NCBI GenBank assembly: GCA_003451595.1
Contig: DMDA01000061.1
Coordinates: forward strand, 47,394-93,733
Reading direction: 5' to 3'
Origin: Chloroflexota bacterium
GTDB lineage: Bacteria > Chloroflexota > Anaerolineae > Caldilineales > Caldilineaceae
Length of the DNA: 46,340 nt
Below the pieces are notes generated by a model. It searched no databases and was not told the origin of the DNA. It saw only the letters and a program-made list of their open reading frames with translations. Position 1 is the first letter of the stretch, and each line of letters starts with the position of its first letter. Positions 1 to 9,161 of this stretch are shown here, piece after piece. The position numbers were made by a program, and so were the translations under genes.

Positions 1-1812
1 CAGGATCGCCTGATCAAAGCCGGGATGCGTCCGATCAACAACGTCGTGGACATCACCAATTACGTAATGCTGGAATACGGCCAGCCGCTGCACGCCTTTG
101 ATTACGACATCCTGGTGCGGCGCGCCCAGCAGGCCGGCGACGCCACGCCCACGATCATCGTGCGGCGCGCAGCGGATGGTGAGAAGTTTGTCACACTGGA
201 CGACGTCGAACGCACGCTCGATCACGACATGCTGATGATCACGGATACGCTCGGGTCGATCGCCATTGCCGGGGTCATGGGTGGCCAGGAGAGCGAGGTC
301 AGCCATGCCACACGCCACATTTTGCTGGAATCCGCCACCTTCGAGGGCATCAACAACCGTCGCACCGGGCAGAAGCTCAAGCTCTTCAGCGCCGCCAGCT
401 TCCGCTTTGCGCGTGGTGTACCCGCCACCCTCAACGACATCGCCGCCCGTCGCGCCGCCGAGTTGATGCGACGCTATGCAGGCGGGCGCATCGTGCCTGG
501 CATCGTCGATGCCTACCCCACTCCGCAGCGCGCGGTCACGATCTATGCTACTGCCAGCGACGCGCAGCGCATTCTAGGGATGCCGGTGGCGCTGGAAGCG
601 ATGGCTGCCGCCCTGCGCCGACTCGACTTCACGGTGCGGACAGTGGCGGAACCTGCGGCGGATGCACCGGCGCTCGCCACCTTTGGTCTGCATCGGGAGG
701 CTGGCGAAGCCCTGCTCGAATGCATCGCGCCCTGGCACCGGCTGGACGTGAGCATGCCCGCCGATGTGATCGAGGAGGTGGCGCGCATGGTCGGCTACGA
801 AGAAGTGCCGATCACCCTGATGGCGGACACGCTGCCAACGCAACACCGCAACGAAGTGATCGAGACAGAGGAAAAGATTCGCGACCTCTTGATCGGCGCT
901 GGCTTGCAGGACACCATCAACTACGCGTTGACTTCACCGGAGCATCATGCACGACTGGGGCTAAACTATGCTCCGCTGGGCGGCATGAAGGATGCTCCTT
1001 TTGTGGAGTTAGCCAACCCGATTGCCATTGAGCGGCGAGTGATGCGTCGTTCGCTACTGGTCAGCATGATGGAGAGTCTGCAATATAATCTGCGCTACAC
1101 CGAACGGCTGGCAATGTTCGAGCTTGGGCGCGCCTACCTGCCCGAAGCCGCGACAGGGGCGCGACCGGTGGAAGACCGCCGGCTGAGCCTAGTGCTCGTC
1201 GGGCCACGTCAGCCGCAAAGTTTCCACCGCACCGACGCCACCGAGATGGACTTCCTGGATCTCAAAGGCGTCATCGAAACGTTGCTGGCGCGCCTGGGTT
1301 TCAAATCGGAGAGCGTCGAGTATCGCAGTGCACCCGACACAGGCGCCTTTGGCCCGCGCTGCGCCGAAGTGGTGATCGAAGGCGAAGTTGCCGGGCTGAT
1401 CGGCGAGATTCACCCACAAGTGCGCGCCGCCTTCGATTTGCCCGCCGTGCGCGTCAACGCCGCCGAACTGCGCATCGACCGTCTGTTGCGCCCCCATTGG
1501 CGGCACGAACCGATGACGCCCATCAGCGCGTATCCACCGGTGGTGGAAGATCTGGCCTTTATCGTGGACGAGTCAATCACCGTGCGCATGGTCGAGAATG
1601 CGATCAAGGCGGCGGGTGGCGCGTTGCTCACCGAGATCGAACTGTTCGACCTTTACCGGGGTGAACCACTGCCGATGGGGAGCAAATCGCTGGCCTTCCG
1701 GCTGACGTACCAAAGCCAGGAAGCCGTGCTGCGCGACGCTGATGTCGCCCGGCTACGCGAGCGGATCATCCGCCGCGTCGAACGCGACGTGAGTGGCAAG
1801 CTGCGCGGATAA
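1..1812 (+). CDS. pheT: Phenylalanine--tRNA ligase beta subunit, 5' end outside window
   Basis: Large subunit of the cytoplasmic PheRS (alpha-beta)2 enzyme that charges tRNA-Phe; the beta chain carries the editing and tRNA-binding parts. The frame is open from base 1 and the codons before the first ATG (base 25) already read as B3/B4 domain (IKAGMRPINNVVDITNY), so that ATG is internal and the true start lies upstream. 603 codons are visible against about 800 for the family, so roughly a quarter (the N-terminal OB-fold part) is missing. Visible in order: B3/B4 editing domain, B5 DNA-binding-like fold, a B6/B7 catalytic-like module (VIEEVARMVGYEEVP), and the C-terminal ferredoxin-fold anticodon-binding domain (ISAYPPVVEDLAFIVDE). 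It ends in TAA 21 bases before a convergent gene; pheS would be expected upstream. Confidence 0.97.
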   Translation, partial: QDRLIKAGMRPINNVVDITNYVMLEYGQPLHAFDYDILVRRAQQAGDATPTIIVRRAADGEKFVTLDDVERTLDHDMLMITDTLGSIAIAGVMGGQESEVSHATRHILLESATFEGINNRRTGQKLKLFSAASFRFARGVPATLNDIAARRAAELMRRYAGGRIVPGIVDAYPTPQRAVTIYATASDAQRILGMPVALEAMAAALRRLDFTVRTVAEPAADAPALATFGLHREAGEALLECIAPWHRLDVSMPADVIEEVARMVGYEEVPITLMADTLPTQHRNEVIETEEKIRDLLIGAGLQDTINYALTSPEHHARLGLNYAPLGGMKDAPFVELANPIAIERRVMRRSLLVSMMESLQYNLRYTERLAMFELGRAYLPEAATGARPVEDRRLSLVLVGPRQPQSFHRTDATEMDFLDLKGVIETLLARLGFKSESVEYRSAPDTGAFGPRCAEVVIEGEVAGLIGEIHPQVRAAFDLPAVRVNAAELRIDRLLRPHWRHEPMTPISAYPPVVEDLAFIVDESITVRMVENAIKAAGGALLTEIELFDLYRGEPLPMGSKSLAFRLTYQSQEAVLRDADVARLRERIIRRVERDVSGKLRG

Positions 1813-1827
1813 ACCGGGTGACATGCG

Positions 1828-1837
1828 GTAGCGCTAC
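1828..1837. repeat. Perfect 10-bp palindrome at convergent gene ends
   Basis: GTAGCGCTAC lies between the pheT stop and the end of the convergent membrane-protein gene, whose TAG stop is inside it. GGTAGCGCTA also occurs at 3463-3472, where it contains the TAG stop of the ribonuclease Z gene. Flanking GTGA (1818-1821) and TCAC (1838-1841) could extend a small hairpin, but no T-tract follows. A terminator role is only possible. Confidence 0.3.
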
Positions 1838-3402
1838 TCACTCTCCGCAAATTCCGAAAGTTGCAGCGGTAGTCGGCGTCCACTGATGGGGGCTGGCCGA
1901 CCTGTCGCGTCGAATTGCTCGATCCGCTGGATGCCTTTGCGATCGAGCACGACCAATGTCCGCTCGCAGGTAGTCGCACCGGTTTCATCCGCAAAGACAG
2001 AAACCAAGTTCAGGTAATATGTGCGGTGACAACGTACAGTGCGCACCTTGTCACCCTTTAGCATCAATCGCTCCTCGTAAGGCTCATCCATCTTGCGCAG
2101 GAAGGGACGTACATCGAAGCGCATGATGTCGTTGATCGCCGTGACTTCCACGCCATCCTTCGATAGATAATCGAAGGCATCGTTGCGCAGCGTCACGAGC
2201 TTGGCGTAGAGCAGCACCGTTTCCAGATTGCCGGCAAAGGCAGGATCGTCATGCGCGTCGGCGCCGCGTGCAGCCATCACCATCGGCGGCACGTTTTGCA
2301 GGGGCAGATAGCTCACCTTCTCGCGCACGGCGCCCAACTGGCGACGTCCGTCCTGCGTCTCAATCACGGTGCGGTAATCGTAGAGATGCCGATTCAACAA
2401 TCGCGATGAGAAGGCGCGCCCCGACTCCTTGATGCGATCCTTAAACATGTAGCCAACTACCAGCGCCACAAAGACCGGCATGGTGAACTCGCCGTAGGTT
2501 GCCTGTGCGTAGAAAGCCACCAGTGTGGCAAAGATCATCGAGACGCCAGCGGCAGCGGCATAGAGCACCTGCTCCCACGTTGTTCCCTCACGGCGCGTGC
2601 TGGTTGCCAGCCAGAGCACGCTGGAGGTGAATTTCTTCAGCGCCGAGACGCGCCGCATGTAGCTCTCGCGCGTCGCCCTCTGTAACACCGAGGGATACCC
2701 CTGTGCTGTGCGATAGTCGATCTCGATGCGCACGCGCGCCACCAGCGTCGCTTGCCACGTCACCAACACCGGCGGCGACAACCAGGCGTGAGCAAATTGA
2801 TGCACGCGCAGCAGCAGGTCTTCGATCAAGATGCTGATCGACTCGTCGGTCAATCGAAACGTGCGCAGCAGATCGGCGCTGGCGTGCGCATCTGCTAGCG
2901 GTCGGGCCAGCGCACGATAACGCTGCTCGATCTGGTCGAAGGCAGTGATCGCTGTTGCCACCCGCTCGCTAAACGCTTGTTCCGTTGCCAGCGTCATGGG
3001 TGATGGTGTGGTCGCCAACGGCGCCAGGTGATTTTGCGCCGCGCTCTTGAGCACGGCGCGCAGAATCCGCATACTGTCGCGCAGCGCATCTTCTATCTCT
3101 GGCGTCAGCGCAGCAGGGTGCTGGTGCAACAGCGCCTCACTGCGCAGTAGCGGCGAGTGCGGGTGCTCCAGCACTTCGCGCAATGTAAAGCTCGGCGTCT
3201 TCATCCGCACGTAATGCTGGATATCTCGATAGAACTCTTGTTGGGGATAGCTGGTGGCGTTGATGCCCAACGAGTGAGGCGCAAAGAGATAGGTTTCAAT
3301 CCGATAGCGCGTGGCTTGTCCTTTTTGCAGAGGGTAGCCGAGCTTCAGTTCCAGTTGGTAGCGGTCGTGAACGACTACCCGGCGTAGAACAGCGTTGTTC
3401 AT
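1834..3402 (-). CDS. Conserved membrane-anchored protein of unknown function
   Basis: I do not recognise the family. The protein has 522 residues if it starts at the ATG at 3402, which I chose because an excellent Shine-Dalgarno site (AGGAGGTGA, complement of 3405-3413) lies directly before it; a longer reading from 3432 would bury that site in the coding sequence. There is no signal peptide. A soluble, mostly charged N-terminal part of about 270 residues is followed by a hairpin of two membrane segments near residues 275-297 and 303-320 (VSMIFATLVAFYAQA and MPVFVALVVGYMF), then a soluble C-terminal part of about 200 residues, so both large domains probably face the cytoplasm. It follows rnz on the same strand with a 67-base gap and may be cotranscribed with it. 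Confidence 0.75.
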   Translation of the reverse strand: MNNAVLRRVVVHDRYQLELKLGYPLQKGQATRYRIETYLFAPHSLGINATSYPQQEFYRDIQHYVRMKTPSFTLREVLEHPHSPLLRSEALLHQHPAALTPEIEDALRDSMRILRAVLKSAAQNHLAPLATTPSPMTLATEQAFSERVATAITAFDQIEQRYRALARPLADAHASADLLRTFRLTDESISILIEDLLLRVHQFAHAWLSPPVLVTWQATLVARVRIEIDYRTAQGYPSVLQRATRESYMRRVSALKKFTSSVLWLATSTRREGTTWEQVLYAAAAGVSMIFATLVAFYAQATYGEFTMPVFVALVVGYMFKDRIKESGRAFSSRLLNRHLYDYRTVIETQDGRRQLGAVREKVSYLPLQNVPPMVMAARGADAHDDPAFAGNLETVLLYAKLVTLRNDAFDYLSKDGVEVTAINDIMRFDVRPFLRKMDEPYEERLMLKGDKVRTVRCHRTYYLNLVSVFADETGATTCERTLVVLDRKGIQRIEQFDATGRPAPISGRRLPLQLSEFAESE

Positions 3403-3469
3403 CTTCACCTCCTGACGGGGGACGACTGTCACTAACGGGCATGAAGGGACGCGTGGGGAACAGGTAGCG

Positions 3470-4420
3470 CTAACGCTGGCGCAGATTACGCATCGTCACC
3501 GGCTTATCCTTGTGCACGCTGAAGCTATCAAGGTCGCTCGCCACAAGGGTCGCCGGAAAGATCGCCTGCGCCTCTTCGAGCACCTGTTGCATGGTGTAGC
3601 GGCGGCTGACGTGATGCAACACGAGCTGGCGCACATTGGCGTTGCGCGCCAGCCGCGCCGCCGCTGCAGCCGTGATGTGGCCGTGCTGCTTGGCGAGCTG
3701 TTTGTCTGCTTCCAGATAAGTCGCTTCGACCACCAGCAGGTCGGCCTCTGCGGCCGGTTTGTGCAACGGCCCCGTGTGGCTCACATCGCCGGCAAAGCAA
3801 AGCCGGGCGCCGCGTTGCGGCGGGCCGAGCACCATCTCCGGATCAATGATGCGACCATCCGGCAGGGTGGCGGGCAGCCCTTGCGCCAGGTCGCGGCGCA
3901 CCGGGCCATGAGGAATGCCCAGCGCCTCCGCCTGCTCTGCCAAAAAGGGGCGCCGCGCCTTCTCCTCGAAGAGAAAGGCAAAACAATCCGGCCCTCGATG
4001 CTGCACCGGCACAGCCGTCAGGCTGAAGTGCTTGTCCTCAAAGAGGACGCCCGGCTCGATCAGGTTGAGGGTGACGCCAGAATTGGGAATTTGTCCCACC
4101 CCGAAGACGACCTCCATGAGCATGTGCACTCGCGCCAGCGTCATGGCGCCGCCATAGATATTAAGCTCTTCCAGCGCTTCCCAGCGCCCCAGCGTTGAGG
4201 CCAGTCCGCCCAGCCCCAGGATATGGTCGAGGTGGCCGTGCGTCAGCAGAATCTTGTCCAGGCGGCGGAACCCCAGCCCGGTGCGTAGTAGTTGGCGCTG
4301 TGTGCCCTCGCCACAGTCGATCATAAAGCGATGCTCGTTAGCCATCACCAACGCCGAAGACAGCCCACGCTGCACCGACGGCGCTGAAGCCGAGGTGCCC
4401 AGAAAAACCAGCTCGAACAC
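3470..4420 (-). CDS. rnz: Ribonuclease Z (tRNA 3'-processing endonuclease)
   Basis: Metallo-beta-lactamase-fold nuclease that removes the 3' trailer from tRNA precursors in the cytoplasm. The zinc ligand set of the family can be followed: LLTHGHLDHILGL gives H61, H63, D65 and H66, then H141, D212 (CFAGDVSHTG), H248 (QHGHIT) and H270 (VLHHVSRRY). The segment around residues 160-190 (AEALGIPHGPVRRDLAQG) is the usual RNase Z exosite-following stretch. The length of 316 is normal for the family. The start is GTG at 4420 with AGGTG four bases before it; no closer ATG fits. A generic MBL-fold hydrolase is the alternative, but the GIP-GP segment and GHIT motif favour RNase Z. Confidence 0.92.
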   Translation of the reverse strand: MFELVFLGTSASAPSVQRGLSSALVMANEHRFMIDCGEGTQRQLLRTGLGFRRLDKILLTHGHLDHILGLGGLASTLGRWEALEELNIYGGAMTLARVHMLMEVVFGVGQIPNSGVTLNLIEPGVLFEDKHFSLTAVPVQHRGPDCFAFLFEEKARRPFLAEQAEALGIPHGPVRRDLAQGLPATLPDGRIIDPEMVLGPPQRGARLCFAGDVSHTGPLHKPAAEADLLVVEATYLEADKQLAKQHGHITAAAAARLARNANVRQLVLHHVSRRYTMQQVLEEAQAIFPATLVASDLDSFSVHKDKPVTMRNLRQR

Positions 4421-4495
4421 AAAACACCTGTCCCTTTCACATGCGTCAAAGTCTATCCAGTGTACCGGAAGCGCCAGCAGCGACCAAATCGTTCG

Positions 4496-4525
4496 TTGAC
4501 AGAACGACGATCACTTTTGTATAGT
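4496..4525 (+). promoter_or_regulatory. Sigma70-type promoter for the helicase gene
   Basis: TTGACA at 4496-4501 and TATAGT at 4520-4525 are separated by 18 bp. Transcription would start near 4532, giving a leader of about 130 bases to the ATG at 4662. The leader is rich in short CA-type repeats (ACAGCCAC occurs twice between 4600 and 4630). Confidence 0.65.
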
Positions 4526-4661
4526 GACGCCAGATGCGCGCTGACACGATCGCGAACCGGTGCACTGGCGACAGGCGCCTTCGCGTCTCATCACCACAGT
4601 CACATTACAGCCACATCACAGCCACGCCAGCCGCTCCACATCCAGCACAGAAGGCAACCCT

Positions 4662-6749
4662 ATGCTCACACCCACCCTCTACCTTGCCGAGAGTTTTCTC
4701 GAAGCCCTCGACCGGCTGCCGCAGGATCAGCGCAAGAAGGTGCGCGATTTCCTGGGTAAGTTCTGCGCCGACCCGACGGCGGCCAGCATCAACTACGAGC
4801 CGATCCACGACACGCGCGACGACCGCGTGCGCACCGTGCGCATCGACCGCACCTACCGCGCCGTGGTGCTTCACCCGCGCACTGGCGCCGACTATGTGCT
4901 GGTGTGGGTCGATCATCACGATGCCGCGATGGCGTGGGCAAAACGCAAGAGCTTCGCCGTCAATCCCGTCACCGGCGCCATGCAGGTGATCGACACCGAG
5001 TTCGTGGCGAGCCTGGCCGAGCGCCAGCCGCCAGCAACGCCCAAGCCGCTTGACGCCTACAAGCCCTTCGAGTTGATCAGCGACGCCGACTTGCTGCGGA
5101 CGGGCGTGCCGGCGGTGTTGTTACCCGCAGTGCGCGCGATTGCGGACCTCGATGACCTGGCGGCGATCCAGCACTATCTGCCCGCCGAAGCCTACGAGGC
5201 GCTCTTCTGGATCGCCGCCGAACAGTGCTCAGTCGATCAAGCGCTCGAACATGCCGGCGTGACTCTGACCCAGACCGCTGCCGATGATCTGACGACTGCG
5301 CTGGCCCATCCCGACAGTCGCCGGCGCTTTCATCTGGTGGACAGCGTCGCAGAGTTGCAAGAGATTCTCGATGCGCCGCTGGAAAAGTGGCGTATCTTCC
5401 TCCACCCCAGCCAGGCGCGACTGGTGGCGCGTCATTTCAACGGCCCGGCGCGTGTGCTGGGCGGCGCTGGCACCGGCAAGACTGTCGTCGCGATGCATCG
5501 GGCGCGGCGCCTGGCGCGTGACGTCTTCACAGCGCCCGACGACCGCATTCTGTTCACCACCTTTACGCGCAACCTGGCCGCCAACATCCGCCACAATCTG
5601 CGGAACCTGTGTGGCGCAGAGTTTGACCGCATCGAAGTGACGCATTTCCACGCGCTGGCCGTGCGCTTGCTGGAACGGGCCGGTCAGCAGGTGCACGTGC
5701 TCGATGACGCCACTGCCGCTCAGTTGTGGCGCAACGCCGTCGAGCAGGTGGGCGCCACCGGGTTCACCGAGGCATTTCTGAAACAGGAATGGGCGGCAGT
5801 GGTGCAGGCGCAAGGCATCACCGAGCGCAGGGAGTACCTGCAGGCATCGCGCCAGGGGCAGAGCACGCCGCTCAACCGCAGCCAGCGCGCCGCGATCTGG
5901 CCCATCTTTGCCCACTACCGGGCTGCACTCGACGCCCACAATTGGCTGGAATGGCCCGACGTGATCCGCCAGGCGCGCCGTCTGCTGGCAACACAGCCCC
6001 TGCACCTGCCCTATCGCGCCGCCATCGTGGACGAAACGCAGGACTTGCACGCCGAGGAGCTGCGCTTGGTGCGGGCATTGATCCCGGAAGGGCCGAACGA
6101 TCTCTTCTTCGTCGGCGACGCGCATCAACGCATCTACGGGCAGCCGGTTGTTATGGCGCACTGCGGCATTGCCATTCGCGGACGGTCGGCGCGACTGCGC
6201 ATCAACTACCGCACCACCGAGCAGATACGCCGTTGGGCGACAGCACTGCTGGCCGACATTGCCGTCGATGACCTGGACGGCGGCCAGGATGAGCCGCACG
6301 GCTATCGCTCGCTGCTGAGCGGGCCGCCGCCGACGGTGCGCGTCTTCGCCACTCAAGCTGAAGAAGCCGCCTATCTCATCGATGAGGTGCGTGCGCTCTG
6401 CGAGACGAGCGCACCGGAACGCATCTGCATCGTGACGCGCACGCACCGCCAGGTGCGCGAAACCTACATGCCCATGCTGCGCGAGGCCGGTCTCCCCTAC
6501 CTGATCTTGGAAGCCGACGCGCCCGACGACATCGGCTCCGGCGTGCGGCTGGCAACGATGCATCGCGTCAAGGGGCTGGAGTTCGAGCATGTGCTGATCG
6601 CCGGGCTGAACGACGGCGTCATGCCGCCGCCCGGCACTGTCACCGAAGCAGAGCTACTGCGCGAACGCTGTCTCCTGCACGTGGCCGCGTCGCGTGCCCG
6701 CGAAACGCTCACGGTGACAGCATGGGGACGGCTTAGCCGACTTGTGTGA
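4662..6749 (+). CDS. RelE/ParE-fold domain fused to UvrD/Rep-type superfamily 1 helicase
   Basis: A 695-residue superfamily 1A helicase with an unusual N-terminus. Residues about 3-95 read as a RelE/ParE-type toxin fold (AESFLEALDRLPQDQRKKV, then RVRTVRIDRTYRAVV and YVLVWVDHHDAAMAWA). The helicase core follows: Walker A GGAGTGKT (267-274), Walker B VDETQDL (456-462), motif III FFVGDAHQRIYG, motif IV LRINYRTTEQIRRWA, motif V LATMHRVKGLEFEHVLI and motif VI LHVAASRARETLTVT. The start at 4662 is preceded by AGAAGG about 8 bases upstream; a further-upstream ATG at 4560 would add a repetitive non-protein-like stretch. Toxin-fold/UvrD fusions are a known architecture. No antitoxin gene is adjacent, so the N-terminal domain is more likely an RNA- or ribosome-contacting module than a free toxin. 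It probably acts in DNA repair or nucleic-acid quality control. Confidence 0.9.
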   Translation: MLTPTLYLAESFLEALDRLPQDQRKKVRDFLGKFCADPTAASINYEPIHDTRDDRVRTVRIDRTYRAVVLHPRTGADYVLVWVDHHDAAMAWAKRKSFAVNPVTGAMQVIDTEFVASLAERQPPATPKPLDAYKPFELISDADLLRTGVPAVLLPAVRAIADLDDLAAIQHYLPAEAYEALFWIAAEQCSVDQALEHAGVTLTQTAADDLTTALAHPDSRRRFHLVDSVAELQEILDAPLEKWRIFLHPSQARLVARHFNGPARVLGGAGTGKTVVAMHRARRLARDVFTAPDDRILFTTFTRNLAANIRHNLRNLCGAEFDRIEVTHFHALAVRLLERAGQQVHVLDDATAAQLWRNAVEQVGATGFTEAFLKQEWAAVVQAQGITERREYLQASRQGQSTPLNRSQRAAIWPIFAHYRAALDAHNWLEWPDVIRQARRLLATQPLHLPYRAAIVDETQDLHAEELRLVRALIPEGPNDLFFVGDAHQRIYGQPVVMAHCGIAIRGRSARLRINYRTTEQIRRWATALLADIAVDDLDGGQDEPHGYRSLLSGPPPTVRVFATQAEEAAYLIDEVRALCETSAPERICIVTRTHRQVRETYMPMLREAGLPYLILEADAPDDIGSGVRLATMHRVKGLEFEHVLIAGLNDGVMPPPGTVTEAELLRERCLLHVAASRARETLTVTAWGRLSRLV

Positions 6750-6781
6750 TGCGCCCACGCGCTTGCAGTTGACGGCGTCAG

Positions 6782-9016
6782 TCAGCCAGATCGTGCGGCA
6801 GACGACGGAGAAGATATAGCTGATGCTGTTCCGAGGTGAAAGAGCAGCACCCAAACCAGCATCAGGTCCGGCAACGCATAGCTCATGTCGATCAGGCCGT
6901 GCGCCAGACCGGCGGCAACGGCCGCCAGACACCCCAACGCCAGCGCAGCTTCACGATTAGAAGCCGCACGCCGCATCAGCCATCGTCCCACGCTCCACAC
7001 GCCAGCGCCAAGCCAACCCAGACTGAGGACAAGCCCCACCAGCCCCAACCGTGTCCACCCATCGAGCAACAAGTTGTGCGGGTGATTGAGATTCGGCTCT
7101 TGCCAGGCCTGCGGCAGCAGATAATTGCTCCGATAGAAATAGAGAAATTGATCTGGCCCGACGCCCAGCAGCGGATGATCCAGCGCCATCTGCCAGGCGC
7201 TGCGCCAAAGTTGGAGACGCAAAAACCCGGTGCCCTGTTCGAAGTCCAGCAGCCGCTGAAAACGTTCCGCACCAAGAAAAGGCAGCAGCGCCAGCCCAGC
7301 CACCACTGCCACCACCACCAACCCGACCAACGGCCGCACCGACTCTCCCTGGCGACGCAGCAGCCAGAAACCGCCCACGCCCAATGTCAGCAGCATCGCT
7401 GGCGCGGCCAGCAAGAGCGCGCCCTTGCTAAAGGTAAGCAGCCACGCCAGCCCTTGCACCACTGCGACTATCGCCCATCCCACACGCCAGCGCCTTCCAT
7501 GTCCAAACCAGGCCAGCGCCAGCGTCACCGCCAGCGTGCGGTCAAGATAAAGCGCCAAATTGTTGGCTGAGTCATAGAGCGCCTGCACGCGACGCACCCC
7601 TTCCGCCGCCGAGACAAAGCCCTCACCACTGATAAAGCCCCACAAGCCGATCGCTGCGACAGTCGTGGCGCCGAGTAGCCAGCCAGTCACCAGCAGCCAA
7701 CGGTCAATTGCCTGAAACCGTGAGCACCGCAGCGTCCCCACCAGCGTCAACGCAAAGATCAGCGCATAGAGAAAGAGCACCCGCCACTCGCGCCACGCCA
7801 GCGCTGGATAGCGCACATCCACACTGGCGATCAGCGCCCAGCCGACCAGCAGCGCCAGCCAGATCAGCGCGTGGCGTTGCCAGCGGTCAAGAGGCGCAAC
7901 AGGGCGCAACGACGCCAGGCCAGCCAGCCATTGCCACACCCGATGCCCAACCAGTAGCGCCGCGCCACCCAACACCCCAACATCGACGATGCCCAATGCG
8001 CGCCCTGGCAGCAGCGGTAGATCGACCGCATAAGCAAAGGGCAGCGCAAAGAGCAGCGCCGCTACCCACAACGTCGGCCGCAACACACCCGCCAGACCAA
8101 GCAGCGCCACGCCAGCCAACGCCACCGGCCAGCGCTGGCTCGCCGTACCCAGGACAACAAGCGCACTGCCCAGCGTCAGCGCCCCCCCGCCAAGGCGCCA
8201 CGCCATGCCATCCATCATGCGCAGCCAGCCAATGCCCGGCGCCGGCATCGTCCCCATACGGCGTATGCGCGGATGCTGCGCCAGCGCTGTTGCCGCCAAC
8301 ACCAGCCCGGCCACCAGCAACAGCACGCCCGGCCACAACGGCGCCCCCCACAACGGGCGGCGGGCAGCAGGGCGAAGCAGCATTTCGGGTGATGGATCAA
8401 CAGCGATGGCGCGCAATGGCGTCTGCCCCCACCCGCGCCAGAACTCCAGGCGGACGCTGTGAGCACCATCCTGGTAATTCGCACTTTCCCGGTCGCCCGA
8501 CGCACGCTGCACCTCCACCCAGCGCAGACGTCCCGCCTCCGGCTGATCCGCCACTTCCGGCGCCAGCAACGTCGTGTAGCCCGCCGCCGCGCCTGTGCTG
8601 TCGCGGTTGCCAATCACCTGCGCCAGGCGATTGGCGGGCTGCCCATCCACCGTGACGTAAAGGTAGGCCCAGTAATCACCCGGCGCCAACAACAGCCAGA
8701 GCGACTCACCGGTGTAGGTGAACGTGATGACACCCGCCGGCGACACAAAAGGGTCCTCCGGCTCAGCAGGGTCTGCGCCCATTTCGCTTACCTGCCACTG
8801 CGGAGAGTAGTGCAAGGCAGGACTGACAGCGCTTGCGACGACACCTGACGTCAGCGTCGCCGCCGCTTGGGGCGTAGCGCCACACTGCGCACACGGCTGC
8901 AGCGGCAGCGCCAACAACAGCCAGAGCAACCCAAACGCCAGCAACAGAACACCAACAAACTGGCGCCAGTGACGCCGCCAGAAGCGAGGATGACCACCAA
9001 CGGTTGATGTGCGCAT
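6782..9016 (-). CDS. O-antigen-ligase/polymerase-like polytopic membrane protein
   Basis: A 744-residue membrane protein. After one N-terminal membrane anchor (VGVLLLAFGLLWLLLALPL) comes an extracytoplasmic beta-rich domain of about 180 residues (LWLLLAPGDYWAYLYVTVDG), then about a dozen membrane segments. The second half carries the Wzy_C/O-antigen-ligase pattern: LTFSKGALLLAAPAMLL, then DHPLLGVGPDQFLYFY and LNHPHNLLLDGWTRLGLVG, a large periplasmic loop with a conserved HPHN. Such proteins join or polymerise lipid-linked glycans at the outer face of the membrane. The ATG at 9016 is used; a TTG two codons earlier is possible and no Shine-Dalgarno site helps. No glycan biosynthesis genes are nearby, so the substrate is unknown. 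It is convergent with the helicase gene and divergent from the TetR gene. Confidence 0.85.
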   Translation of the reverse strand: MRTSTVGGHPRFWRRHWRQFVGVLLLAFGLLWLLLALPLQPCAQCGATPQAAATLTSGVVASAVSPALHYSPQWQVSEMGADPAEPEDPFVSPAGVITFTYTGESLWLLLAPGDYWAYLYVTVDGQPANRLAQVIGNRDSTGAAAGYTTLLAPEVADQPEAGRLRWVEVQRASGDRESANYQDGAHSVRLEFWRGWGQTPLRAIAVDPSPEMLLRPAARRPLWGAPLWPGVLLLVAGLVLAATALAQHPRIRRMGTMPAPGIGWLRMMDGMAWRLGGGALTLGSALVVLGTASQRWPVALAGVALLGLAGVLRPTLWVAALLFALPFAYAVDLPLLPGRALGIVDVGVLGGAALLVGHRVWQWLAGLASLRPVAPLDRWQRHALIWLALLVGWALIASVDVRYPALAWREWRVLFLYALIFALTLVGTLRCSRFQAIDRWLLVTGWLLGATTVAAIGLWGFISGEGFVSAAEGVRRVQALYDSANNLALYLDRTLAVTLALAWFGHGRRWRVGWAIVAVVQGLAWLLTFSKGALLLAAPAMLLTLGVGGFWLLRRQGESVRPLVGLVVVAVVAGLALLPFLGAERFQRLLDFEQGTGFLRLQLWRSAWQMALDHPLLGVGPDQFLYFYRSNYLLPQAWQEPNLNHPHNLLLDGWTRLGLVGLVLSLGWLGAGVWSVGRWLMRRAASNREAALALGCLAAVAAGLAHGLIDMSYALPDLMLVWVLLFHLGTASAISSPSSAARSG

Positions 9017-9098
9017 GCGCAACAGTCTATCATGGCGTCAAGAAAATCAGGGAGACAAGTCAACGCAGCGCGCATGATAACAAAGCAAGTTGGAGGGC

Positions 9099-9127
9099 TT
9101 GACAAAAGACCAAACATACAGTAAAAT
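9099..9127 (+). promoter_or_regulatory. Consensus promoter of the TetR gene
   Basis: TTGACA (9099-9104), a 17-bp spacer, and TAAAAT (9122-9127). The predicted start of transcription near 9134 falls inside the palindrome at 9127-9143, so repressor binding would block initiation. Confidence 0.8.
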
Positions 9128-9143
9128 CCAAACAATGTTCGGA
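9127..9143. promoter_or_regulatory. TetR operator, copy 1
   Basis: TCCAAACAATGTTCGGA is a 17-bp palindrome matching its own reverse complement at 15 of 17 positions. It overlaps the last base of the -10 box and the predicted transcription start of the TetR gene, the usual layout of autorepression. A related copy lies at 9830-9846. Confidence 0.75.
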
Positions 9144-9161
9144 AAAAATCAGGAGTTCGGA

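Noticed and set aside
4560..4661. N-terminal extension of the helicase from ATG 4560
   Set aside because: The extension is CA-repeat-rich and not protein-like; ATG 4662 has a ribosome site and starts the RelE-like domain.
5229..6590. Long antisense frame inside the helicase gene
   Set aside because: Overlaps all helicase motifs on the other strand; composition is that of a shadow frame.
9135..9137. ATG start for the TetR gene
   Set aside because: It lies within the operator, coincides with the predicted transcription start and has no ribosome site; TTG 9162 has one.
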